NCBI GenBank assembly: GCA_902362725.1
Contig: CABIXM010000005.1
Coordinates: forward strand, 62,001 to 126,000
Origin: Clostridiaceae bacterium
GTDB lineage: Bacteria > Bacillota > Clostridia > Lachnospirales > Lachnospiraceae
Direction of reading: 5' to 3'
Length of the DNA stretch: 64,000 bases
Part shown: positions 17,637-25,888 of the stretch, one piece after another
How the letters are laid out: each line of letters opens with the position of its first letter
How positions within the stretch are numbered: position 1 is the stretch's first letter
The notes under the pieces: generated by a model
Seen by the model: the letters and a program-made list of their open reading frames with translations, nothing else
Database searches by the model: none
Told to the model about the DNA's origin: nothing
Program-made: the position numbers and the translations under genes

Positions 17637-20293
17637 TCACACATTTTCATCCTTTAAGGCTTCTACAATAATGTCCCTGCGGATTCTTCTGGAAGCCGCC
17701 CTGTAAATCCCACTGATGACCATTAGTACCAGAACAATATAGGCTGCCAGCCCTAATAACGGAAATACCTGAATGAACTCCATAAAAGTCACATCCTGCA
17801 TCCACATCAAAACTGCGACAATCAAAAACAGAATCGGCAATCCAATGACCAAAGGTTTTCCTCCAAGGAAGAACCCTTCTATATGCAGTAAACGGTCAAG
17901 ACCTTTTCTATCCAACCCCACAGAACGCAGCATGGCAAATTCCTTTCTTCTCTGATACAGACTGTTCAGGATCGCCACTGCTGCCGATGAGATTCCAATG
18001 ATACCAAATAGTGCAGTCAGACTGTAAACGATCAGCATGGTCGCATCGGTCAGCCGTTCTCTGTCCAAAGCGCGCTGTGTCTTGCTGGAGGTATAGAAAT
18101 CACTCGTCCCCAGATAAGTACCACAGATCTGCTCTGCCTGCGCCTGTACTTCGGCATCCAGCCCATCTTCCACGAGAAGATTCATGTAAGTCCTGTAATT
18201 GTAAACTGCACGATCTTCTCCGAAATTCTGGATAATCTCATAGTATTGATCCATCGGCACCAGAATGGGCAATGTATAAAAGGCCATATTACGCCCAATC
18301 TCCGGCATTTCAGAAAGTGCAGATGATACCGTCACATCAAAACGGTAATCCCCCTGAATGGAGTCCAGAAACTTCTCTGTTACTTCTAAAGATTGACCTT
18401 CTTTGAGTTTTAGATATGGAACCATATCTTTTTTGGCTTCATAACCTCTGGAGTCAGGATTTTCACAACAGAATTGACAATGAGCGCAGCACCCTGTTCA
18501 GAATAAGTCACCCCTGACTGCATGAGATAATCTTCATAGGCATCCTGTTCCAAACCGATCAATACACATGGGATACGGTAACAGCCATCGCGCTTTGCTA
18601 CATACTCGCCAGCCGCTTTTGTGTCAAATCCTCCAGAGGAAAGAAATTCTTCCGACAGCTCACTTTCTGAAACCCAGAGCGCACAGTTCGCCATTGTATA
18701 GGTGGCCTGTTCCTCTATGTGAGGCAGCTGCTTCAATTCCTCCATAAGCGCTGGCTCTATTTTCTGACCAGACTCCATTGTAAGATTGACATTAAAGTGG
18801 CTGTCCTGTTCTGCTTTTGTATTGTTAATATCTGAAACGGAAAAAACAGCCAGAAAACTGAACATCAAAAGCATACACAGACTCAGCGTTACCGTACAGG
18901 TACGAAACAGCCTCTTATTAGCCGTCATGGAGTTTGCAGAAATATTTCCAAGAAATCCAAAGCACTTTTTCAGGATCGGATGCTTTGCTGATTTTTTCAA
19001 AGAAGGATTGCTCCAACTTTCTTTGACCGCTTCAATCGGGCGAAGTTTTCCCATCTGCCGGGCAGGACCAGATGCAGCCAGGCAAACCGTCAGGAACGAA
19101 AGAATCATGGAAACCACTGCGACCCACGGGGAAAAGGAAGCGGTTATCCGGCTCCCTGTCACTTCCTGCGTCAGGTCAGAGTATGCTGCCAATACGCCAT
19201 AGGAAAAAAGGTATCCAAGTCCCACGGAAACCAGAATGGGAAGCACAGACAACCAGCGCGCCTCATATACGATCATCATGTGGATCTGCCTTGGAGTCAT
19301 TCCAATGGATTTTAAGATTCCCAGCTCCTTTACCTTGCGTTTCGCAGAAATAGAAAAAGCGCCCCGAATGATATAGGCAAATACCGCCATAGATGCTGCC
19401 ATGACCAAACCGAGCGCAAGCGCAAGTTTGGGAAGGTCACTGCTTAGGAAATGTCCCGGCGCATAAATTCCATACATCCCAAGCAGGGCTGTGTGGTAAC
19501 GGAAGGGATAGTCACCAAATTCATCCGGCTGCAAGCCAATGTCCTCTGCTATCTGCGGGATGATTTCATAGACTTTTCGCGGCTGCGTCACTTGAAGATA
19601 AGCAACGATCCCCGTGTCCTCCGATAATGCGGTCGTGTCCAGCCACCCATACGCAGGGTAGCCATTGTATGCGCTGGAAACAGTCATATCAATCTCACCA
19701 ACGATGGTGTACTGCACTTTTCCTGTTTTCACAAATTCTTCCCCGCTTTGAATGGGGGAAAGAAAATCCACAGTTGTATTTCCTTTCCTGCGTTCGCCCA
19801 AATCCAGGTTCAGCCGGTCTCCAATCTCAACAGATGGATTCTGCTCAAAAAAGCTTTTTCCAACCACAATCTCTCCCGGCGCCTGGGGAACCCGTCCGCG
19901 CAGGATCAGATTCTTTTCCCGCATACCGCCCCAATAGGCTCCATCACAGTTTTGGATCAAAAGATAGGGCAGGCCGGATGCAGCTGGCAATAAGGCGGTC
20001 TGATTATCTCCTTTTACCATGATGGTCTGGACATTTTCGTTATTCTGAATCAAATCCAGCTGGCCGGCATGAATCTCCAAAAGCTGTGCATCCCAATCAC
20101 CGTAGGCTGCGATCTCCTGCTGCACACTTTGATTCCAATAGCTTTGGACGAATGTGCATAACGAACACAAAAAAGTTGATGCGATCAATATGGCTACCAT
20201 GATAGAAATGGATGTACGCCGGTTTGCTTTCATATTCTGTTTCGCCAGCCGCTTTACAATCCGGCTGGTATCATTTTCAAATGGTAATGTCAT
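17637..20293 (-). CDS. FtsX-like ABC permease (array member 3), frame changes at an A_AAA_AAG site
   Basis: Two overlapping frames make up one permease. The first starts MTLPFENDTSRIVKRLAKQ at 20293 and stops at 18410 after 627 residues; the second, one nucleotide back, runs from before 18425 to 17637. Joining them by a -1 shift at 18428-18434 gives about 885 residues with the usual layout: N-terminal membrane anchor, external domain, FtsX block with LGILKSIGMTPRQIHMMIVYEA, second external domain and C-terminal block with LRSVGLDRKGLDRLLHIEG. Either this is a one-base loss in a run of A (pseudogene) or both a short and a full-length product are made by frameshifting. Without the shift the C-terminal membrane block is missing. 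Confidence 0.8.
18413..18449 (-). promoter_or_regulatory. Candidate -1 ribosomal frameshift signal
   Basis: On the mRNA strand the first frame reads CCA AAA AAG, giving the heptamer A_AAA_AAG (18434-18428) in the phase used by dnaX. AGAGG/GAGGT, complementary to the anti-SD, ends 10 nt upstream. A perfect palindrome GATATGGTTCCATATC (18428-18413) follows immediately, then the first-frame TAA at 18412-18410. The palindrome starts too close to the heptamer to be a standard stimulator. Confidence 0.5.
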
Positions 20294-20316
20294 AGTCCTT
20301 CACTCCTTTCACTATC

Positions 20317-20390
20317 ATCCTAACCCCCAAATGTTGCAGAAACATCCCAAAAGCTCAACAGTTTAAGGGTGAATTGCTTCCACTTTAGGA
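20317..20390 (-). promoter_or_regulatory. Regulon promoter copy 4 (before permease 3)
   Basis: - strand ATGTTT-N5-ACATTT, -10 TAGGAT at 20322-20317, distal block GAAGCAATTCACCC. Very similar to copy 5 including the sequence down to the start codon. Confidence 0.8.
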
Positions 20391-20402
20391 TATTTCTATT
20401 GC

Positions 20403-22823
20403 TTAATCTATCTCTCTCAACTGCTGCACAATAGACTTTTTCTCCAAAAGATGGATCAGAGCGGCAGCAATTAAAACAGGAAGCAAAATTGCCACTATCA
20501 TATATCCAGCAAAATGTACTGCTGGGAAATGCCACACCCAAGTATCGTCGCCAACATAATTCAGATAGCGAACAATTCCATAACCGACCGCAGTTCCAAT
20601 TAGGACAGCGATACAAATGTTCCAAAAAGCCAGCAAAATGCCTTCACACTGTACTGTCTGCCGTAACTGCTTTTTCGCCATACCAACAGAGCGCAGAACA
20701 GAAAATTCGTGTTTGCGGGAGAGTGTCGTAGCAATCAGTGTATTTACCAGATTGATAACTGCAAACAGCATGATGAATCCACACAGCCCCCATATCACAA
20801 GGCTGGTGCGTTGATACATAGCCTCGCTGTCTTGATAGTAGTCATAGAGAGATTCCATTGTTACCATCGGTGTGGTATCAAGCAGATCATTCATAGTTTT
20901 CCGAAGGGCTGGCTCTTGTAAAAGGTCATCCATACGAACCAGCAACTGACTGTTGAAGTTAAAGCCAGATGGCATCATTTGATTCATTAGTTCTTCTGGC
21001 AGTAGGAAAAATCCTGTTTTTCCAAAAAGTTTACCTCCACCATCATCTTCAAAGATACCATCGCTGATTTCTCCAGCAATTCTAAACTCTGTCTCCTGCT
21101 CCCGTATCCCATCAAACCAGCGGAACTTCACCGTATCTCCAACATGAAATGTCCAGTCGTAGATGTAGTCTGCATATTCATTTCGCAACACCAGAATCTC
21201 ATGGTTTTCAGACATAGTTGAATAATCAGCCGTGCCAGTCACCAAATATTTTTCCAAGAGGGCCTGCTGATCTGGTGTGAATGGGGTAATATTTTCTTTT
21301 TTAGTCACTCCGTTGTATTCAAATTTTGCCTCTAATGTTTTATATTCCGAAACTTCTGCAACCCCCTCCATCTGCGCAATGGTCTGTATCAAATCTTCAT
21401 TCAAAGGATTCTTTAACTGGACTCCAGTTTGTCCATGCGGGTCATTCTTGATCGCATTTCGGGAAAGCTCAACTTCAAATTCTCCATATTCTAAAAGCCC
21501 ATGTCTTGTAAGGCGCTCCATATCCAGAGAAGAAAGGAGTGTTGTTCCGCCCATAAACATGATTCCTGCAATACCTAACGAAAGAACAGTTACAATCCAC
21601 TTTTTCCGGTTGCGGGAACTTCCCATAATAGCCAGTGAAAAAGGGGTGATTTTCCGATGTAGTTTCTTTGAAACAGCAGGAAAACTCTCATATCCGGTGT
21701 TTTTTGCTGCCTCGATCGGTGAAATGCTGCCTGCAATTTTTGCAGGCTTGCTCATAGCCAGCCATATCATGCCATAGACAAGAAGGAAAATTACAATACT
21801 GGTTATTGCGGTATTACCCCAGCTCCATCCGTTTGGCTTGAACAGAAAAGCTGCAATCCCACCGATTACCAGCCCTAAAGCTGTACCATAAACACAGAAA
21901 ATCCTACCTTGTACCCGAAGAATTTTCTTAATCTGTTTTGCAGTTGTTCCCATTGTACGCAACTGCCCAAATTCCCGCACCTGATTATGCACATAAATAT
22001 AAAAAATACTGTAAATCACCAAATAACTAACAAAAAGTACAGCAAAAGAAAAGATCATAACAATCTGAATATCTTCCCAATTCGGCTCCAGAGAGGAAAG
22101 AAAACCATCGTTCGGATCAGAATTTTGCGCTGGAATACCATAGTCAGCTTCAATCTGCTTGGTCATGGCTTCAAATACCTGCTTGGACATTTCATCCGCA
22201 TGAGCAAATTGAACAGCCAGCGCTGTTACAGAATGCTGGAATTGGCTTCCCGCTTCTGTATATTGTTTGGAACAGAAAAGGGAGTAGACCCGTTCTGTGG
22301 AACCACTGTCTGTAAGGCCTACCACAGTAAAGTTTTCCGTATTTCCATCATAAAACGGGATTGTGATTGTTACCCCCAACTCCACCGGAAGCCCCAGTTG
22401 CTCCAAATATGCCTTATCCACAGCTACATCATAAAGGTCTATGGGATACTGTCCTTCCACAATTTCATCCATAACGATTTGGCTGTTATTTTGCTCGATA
22501 TAGACAGGGATCACCAGATAGTTTTCAATCTGCGTATTGGCCGCCTGCATATATATCTTTGAATCCGAAATTCTTTCATCATGCCGCAGGGTCTGCATCT
22601 GTTCATCGTTCAGATTGTGATATAACATCTGACTTGACACAAGCAATTCTCGTTTTGCTTCGGTTTCCATCCCAATCACAGACAAAGCAAAGCCAGACAG
22701 CAAGGCAACTGCCAACGCGATGGTCAAAACAGATAAAAATGTTTTAACCCGGCTTTGACTGATACTGTGCTTGGCATACTTTTTGACAATCCGGCTAGTA
22801 TCATTTTCAAATGGTAATGTCAT
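20403..22823 (-). CDS. FtsX-like ABC permease (array member 4)
   Basis: An 806-residue permease starting MTLPFENDTSRIVKKYAKHS at the ATG 9 nt after AGGAG (a second ATG two codons upstream is too close to the ribosome site). The layout repeats that of the other members: anchor near 30-50, external domain, FtsX block with FGQLRTMGTTAKQIKKILRVQG near 290-310, second external domain, and final block with LRSVGMAKKQLRQTVQCEG. It has its own regulon promoter and no ATPase beside it, so it should depend on the ATPase at 16123 or on one elsewhere. Confidence 0.9.
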   Translation of the reverse strand: MTLPFENDTSRIVKKYAKHSISQSRVKTFLSVLTIALAVALLSGFALSVIGMETEAKRELLVSSQMLYHNLNDEQMQTLRHDERISDSKIYMQAANTQIENYLVIPVYIEQNNSQIVMDEIVEGQYPIDLYDVAVDKAYLEQLGLPVELGVTITIPFYDGNTENFTVVGLTDSGSTERVYSLFCSKQYTEAGSQFQHSVTALAVQFAHADEMSKQVFEAMTKQIEADYGIPAQNSDPNDGFLSSLEPNWEDIQIVMIFSFAVLFVSYLVIYSIFYIYVHNQVREFGQLRTMGTTAKQIKKILRVQGRIFCVYGTALGLVIGGIAAFLFKPNGWSWGNTAITSIVIFLLVYGMIWLAMSKPAKIAGSISPIEAAKNTGYESFPAVSKKLHRKITPFSLAIMGSSRNRKKWIVTVLSLGIAGIMFMGGTTLLSSLDMERLTRHGLLEYGEFEVELSRNAIKNDPHGQTGVQLKNPLNEDLIQTIAQMEGVAEVSEYKTLEAKFEYNGVTKKENITPFTPDQQALLEKYLVTGTADYSTMSENHEILVLRNEYADYIYDWTFHVGDTVKFRWFDGIREQETEFRIAGEISDGIFEDDGGGKLFGKTGFFLLPEELMNQMMPSGFNFNSQLLVRMDDLLQEPALRKTMNDLLDTTPMVTMESLYDYYQDSEAMYQRTSLVIWGLCGFIMLFAVINLVNTLIATTLSRKHEFSVLRSVGMAKKQLRQTVQCEGILLAFWNICIAVLIGTAVGYGIVRYLNYVGDDTWVWHFPAVHFAGYMIVAILLPVLIAAALIHLLEKKSIVQQLREID

Positions 22824-22846
22824 AGTCATTCACTCCTTTCGCTGTC

Positions 22847-22924
22847 ATCCTAACCCCCAAATGTTGCAGAAATATCCCAAAGGCTCAACAGTTTAAGGGT
22901 GAATTGCTTCAATTTTAGGACAAT
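22847..22924 (-). promoter_or_regulatory. Regulon promoter copy 5 (before permease 4)
   Basis: - strand ATATTT-N5-ACATTT, -10 TAGGAT at 22852-22847, distal block TTGAAGCAATTCACCC. Lies between the small membrane protein and permease 4. Confidence 0.8.
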
Positions 22925-23185
22925 TCATTTTCGTGTGTCTTTTTTATAAAGCCGGATAGATATAAGCAAAACCATTGCTAACTGAATTACAACAAAAAAT
23001 AGCGTCAGCCAAACGCTCTCATAATAAGAAATATCTGTCCAGAAGACCACCAGATCTACCAGAGCCACCACACCAGCCGACCATCTGATTTCTCTTGGAA
23101 AGAAGTGCCGGAGCAGCAGAACAACAACGACCGGCGGGATCAGCAAGCAAGCTGCATTGATGAGTAATGTCTTTGTGATTTCCAT
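22925..23185 (-). CDS. Small hydrophobic membrane protein (86 aa)
   Basis: Three predicted membrane segments (about 6-25, 34-50 and 56-78) and a basic C-terminal tail IRLYKKDTRK. The ATG follows TTGGAGGTGGCC. It lies between permease 4 and the histidine kinase and has its own regulon promoter. No family recognised; an accessory or modulator subunit of the transporter, or of the sensor, is a guess from position only. Confidence 0.7.
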   Translation of the reverse strand: MEITKTLLINAACLLIPPVVVVLLLRHFFPREIRWSAGVVALVDLVVFWTDISYYESVWLTLFFVVIQLAMVLLISIRLYKKDTRK

Positions 23186-23217
23186 AAGGCCACCTCCAAT
23201 TTCATAATGTTGCTGTC

Positions 23218-23250
23218 AGCATAAATCCCAAATGTTGCAGAATTGTCCTA
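23218..23250 (-). promoter_or_regulatory. Regulon promoter copy 6 (before the small membrane protein)
   Basis: - strand ACAATT-N5-ACATTT and -10 TATGCT at 23223-23218. The distal block is not evident in this copy. Confidence 0.7.
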
Positions 23251-23283
23251 AAATCCATTGCCCTCTAAAAATTTTTCAAAAAA

Positions 23284-23309
23284 AAGGCAGCCTGCCAAAA
23301 CAGACTGCC
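23284..23309 (-). terminator. Intrinsic terminator after the sensor kinase
   Basis: AGGCAG and CTGCCT close a hairpin followed on the - strand by TTTTTTTTGAAAAATTTTT. It ends the two-component transcript. Confidence 0.85.
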
Positions 23310-23315
23310 TCAGAA

Positions 23316-24347
23316 TTATTTTATGGGCAGGAACACGGAAAAAGTTGATCCTTCCCCAACTTTAGACTCAACGGTAATATAGCCCCCCTGCATGGTAATG
23401 ATCTCACGGGCAAGGTATAAGCCGATTCCGACCCCATCTATATCATGCACCGCTTCATCCCGATAGAAGCGTTTGAAGATCGTGCCCTGAGAATGCTCCG
23501 GGATGCCTCTGCCTGTATCTGTCACATCTATCCTCAAATACATTTCCCAATCCCGTACCCTCACCTGGATGCTGCCACCGGCAGAGGTGTACTTTACCGC
23601 ATTATCCAGAATGTTAAACAATGCTTCGGAAGTCCAGCGGCTGTCATGGGATATTGTCAGATCAGATGGGCAGTCCACCGACAGGCTGATCTCTTTTTGT
23701 TCCATCGGAGCCAGAACACCATTGATGGCGCTCACCAGCGTATCCCCGATCACAGCATCCTGTTTCTCCAGCGTAATGACACCCGTTTCCAGGCGGGAGG
23801 TTTTCACCATTCCCTGAATGAGAAAATCCAGTTTATCCAGCTGTGTGCCTGTGGCCTGCAAAAACTCCTTACGCTTTTCTTCTGTCAATGGCCTTGTCAG
23901 CATCGTATCGTTGATCAGCTTCAAATTTGCGATGGGGGTTTTGGTCTGGTGGGAAATATCTGATACCAGGGATTGCAGTTCTTCCTTTTCTCCCTCTGCC
24001 GTATGTCTGGTTTTCTGCATCACATTATAGAGCCGTTCCAGACGATGGCTAATCCGAGACAGCAGTGTTTCCGCTTCATAGTCTACCTGGGGCCAGTCTG
24101 TACTGTCCATCATGTGATCCAATGTCTGGCACAAACCATCGGTGAACAGAGAAAGTTTCTTTTGAAAATAGTGCAGAAAAACCATGCCCCAAATGTAAAA
24201 TGCAGCTGTCAAAATAATGCCGCAGATGACAACACGCACATCTTTCGTCAATAGGAAAAAAATCAACAGCAGCAAAGCGGCAGTGAGCAGAGTCCCCGCC
24301 ACAATTTTTCTCAAAAATGCCCTGACAGATAAATTTTGCAGCTTCAT
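23316..24347 (-). CDS. Sensor histidine kinase of the permease regulon
   Basis: A 343-residue kinase with two membrane segments (about 16-34 and 40-58) and almost no external loop, then a linker and the H-box DISHQTKTPIANLKL with His133. N-box LFNILDNAVKYT, G1 VTDTGRGI, F-box IFKRFYR and G2 GVGIGLYLARE are intact. The minimal extracellular part suggests sensing in the membrane or through the neighbouring transporters. It starts in an ATGA overlap with the response regulator. Confidence 0.92.
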   Translation of the reverse strand: MKLQNLSVRAFLRKIVAGTLLTAALLLLIFFLLTKDVRVVICGIILTAAFYIWGMVFLHYFQKKLSLFTDGLCQTLDHMMDSTDWPQVDYEAETLLSRISHRLERLYNVMQKTRHTAEGEKEELQSLVSDISHQTKTPIANLKLINDTMLTRPLTEEKRKEFLQATGTQLDKLDFLIQGMVKTSRLETGVITLEKQDAVIGDTLVSAINGVLAPMEQKEISLSVDCPSDLTISHDSRWTSEALFNILDNAVKYTSAGGSIQVRVRDWEMYLRIDVTDTGRGIPEHSQGTIFKRFYRDEAVHDIDGVGIGLYLAREIITMQGGYITVESKVGEGSTFSVFLPIK

Positions 24348-25033
24348 CGAGGCTCACCGCCGATCCACTGATAGCCCATGCCGTAAGCTGTCTTAATATA
24401 TTTCCGCTCGTCTGTTTCGATTTTTTTACGGATACGGCTGATGATCGTCGTCAGAGTATGCTCATCCACAAAATCCCCATCAATGTCCCACAGCTTCTCT
24501 AAAATCTGCCGCTTGGTCAGAATAATCCGGGGGTTCTTTACGAACAGGAACAGGGTGCGGTATTCCTTCGGTGTAAAGTCCAGGGATTCTCCGGCAAGGG
24601 ACGCACTTTGTTCGGAGAAGTCAATTTTCAGAAAGCCATCATCAAACAGATCATGCCGGGGTGTCCGCAGTTCCAGATTTGCAAAAACCGCCGCTACTTT
24701 TTTGCAAAGCACCGTCACAGAAAAGGGCTTGGTCACATAATCTGCGCCGCCGACTTCATAGCCCTTGAGCATATCGCTCTCCTTATCATTGGCTGTGATA
24801 AAGATGATATAGGTATGCTGACCGCGATTCCGGATTTCTTCACACAAATCCAGTCCGCTGCCATCGGGCAGGTTAATATCCAACAGTGCCACATCAAATT
24901 CATTTTCCCGCAGCTTTCTTACCGCGCTGTCAAAATTAAAAACCGAAATGACCTCATATCCGTCAGAGGTCAGATTATATGCCAGGGTCCGATTCAAAAG
25001 CTGATCGTCCTCTACAATTAAAATCTTCTTCAA
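24344..25033 (-). CDS. OmpR-family response regulator of the permease regulon
   Basis: A 229-residue regulator with receiver (acidic pair in IVEDDQ, phosphoacceptor Asp52 in LLDINLPDGSG, Lys in VTKPFS) and winged helix (FTPKEYRTLFLFVKNP, then LTTIISRIRKKIE, wing TAYGMGYQWIGG). I place the start at a TTG (25033) preceded by AAGGAAGTGAAGGC; the frame remains open to an ATG at 25066, and a GTG lies between, but both sit too near or far from the ribosome site. Regulon promoter copy 7 lies upstream, so the gene probably activates itself together with the permeases. Confidence 0.88.
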   Translation of the reverse strand: MKKILIVEDDQLLNRTLAYNLTSDGYEVISVFNFDSAVRKLRENEFDVALLDINLPDGSGLDLCEEIRNRGQHTYIIFITANDKESDMLKGYEVGGADYVTKPFSVTVLCKKVAAVFANLELRTPRHDLFDDGFLKIDFSEQSASLAGESLDFTPKEYRTLFLFVKNPRIILTKRQILEKLWDIDGDFVDEHTLTTIISRIRKKIETDERKYIKTAYGMGYQWIGGEPR

Positions 25034-25072
25034 AGCCTTCACTTCCTTTCCCAATTTTCCGATCATACTGAT

Positions 25073-25104
25073 ATTCTAAACATCAAATGTTGCAGAAATG
25101 TCCC
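25073..25104 (-). promoter_or_regulatory. Regulon promoter copy 7 (before the response regulator)
   Basis: The cleanest copy: ACATTT-N5-ACATTT on the - strand, a perfect direct repeat with 11-bp period, and -10 TAGAAT at 25078-25073. Confidence 0.8.
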
Positions 25105-25194
25105 AATCCGATATTTTTCTTTTTAATTATAGGATAGCCTACTTTTCAGCACAAGAATAAAAATATGAATTTCAATGTCATGTTGGACAACAAG

Positions 25195-25229
25195 AACACC
25201 GCCGCAAACTATACGATTGCGGCGGTGTT
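25195..25229 (-). terminator. Terminator of the long leftward operon
   Basis: AACACCGCCGCAA and TTGCGGCGGTGTT form a perfect 13-bp stem with a 9-nt loop; CTTGTTGTCC follows on the - strand. It separates the operon ending at 25259 from the two-component genes. Confidence 0.85.
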
Positions 25230-25258
25230 GACTATGTATAAAATCTTCCTATAGATTT

Positions 25259-25888
25259 TTATGTATGTATCCCGTATTTCGCCGTTTGGATGTTCTCTTC
25301 GCCATGCAGGATTACTCCACCGCAAGTCTTTGCGCCCTGTACCATGTAGCCCTCAAAAAAGAAGCTGTAAGGCAGGTAATCATCCGTCAGGACGATGCGC
25401 TCATAGTTGTACCAGTTAAAGTGCTGGTCCAGAAACTTCCCCAGTTTGTGCCGAAGGATAGGATTTTCCACTACGGCCTTGAGATTTTTCCGGCTGTGAA
25501 ACTCTAGCTTTGGCCGGTTCTGTTCCGGAATGGACAGCAGCCGCCACCGTGTTCCATCAACGGTTTCTTCCTCACCTGCCGCATATGCGCGAAACGGCTC
25601 ATAGGGCAGCCTGATCCGTTCGGTATAGCCGGAAACGCTGTCTCTGCCAGCATCCTTCAGCCATGTGAAGGAAAACTCCAGCACTTTGACACCGTCTACG
25701 GCATCACACAGCCGCAGTTCTGCATAGGAATGAATATCTTTGGCGATCAAATACTTCTTCTCCTCCAGCCGCTGCAGTTCCTTTTTCAAAATAATAAATT
25801 GCTGCGGCGAACAGCCATTTCTGGAGCGGGTCTTGAGGGAAATACTATCCCGATCCACATAAACCGTTGCCATTGTCCTATTATTCAT
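25259..25888 (-). CDS. Unrecognised 209-aa protein, last gene of the long operon
   Basis: A soluble protein starting MNNRTMATVYVDRDSISLKT; the ATG overlaps the stop region of the 824-residue gene (TATGAATAA), so translation is coupled. Visible features are a helix rich in Lys/Glu/Leu (QFIILKKELQRLEEKKYLI) at about 29-47, a beta-rich middle, and a C-terminal segment DDYLPYSFFFEGYMVQGAKTC followed by GGVILHG. No catalytic motif is obvious. I do not recognise a function. Confidence 0.75.
   Translation of the reverse strand: MNNRTMATVYVDRDSISLKTRSRNGCSPQQFIILKKELQRLEEKKYLIAKDIHSYAELRLCDAVDGVKVLEFSFTWLKDAGRDSVSGYTERIRLPYEPFRAYAAGEEETVDGTRWRLLSIPEQNRPKLEFHSRKNLKAVVENPILRHKLGKFLDQHFNWYNYERIVLTDDYLPYSFFFEGYMVQGAKTCGGVILHGEENIQTAKYGIHT

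Noticed and set aside
17637-18425. Independent small permease starting at the ATG 18425
   Set aside because: No ribosome site precedes this ATG, it lies within the frameshift palindrome, and the protein continues the external domain of the upstream frame.
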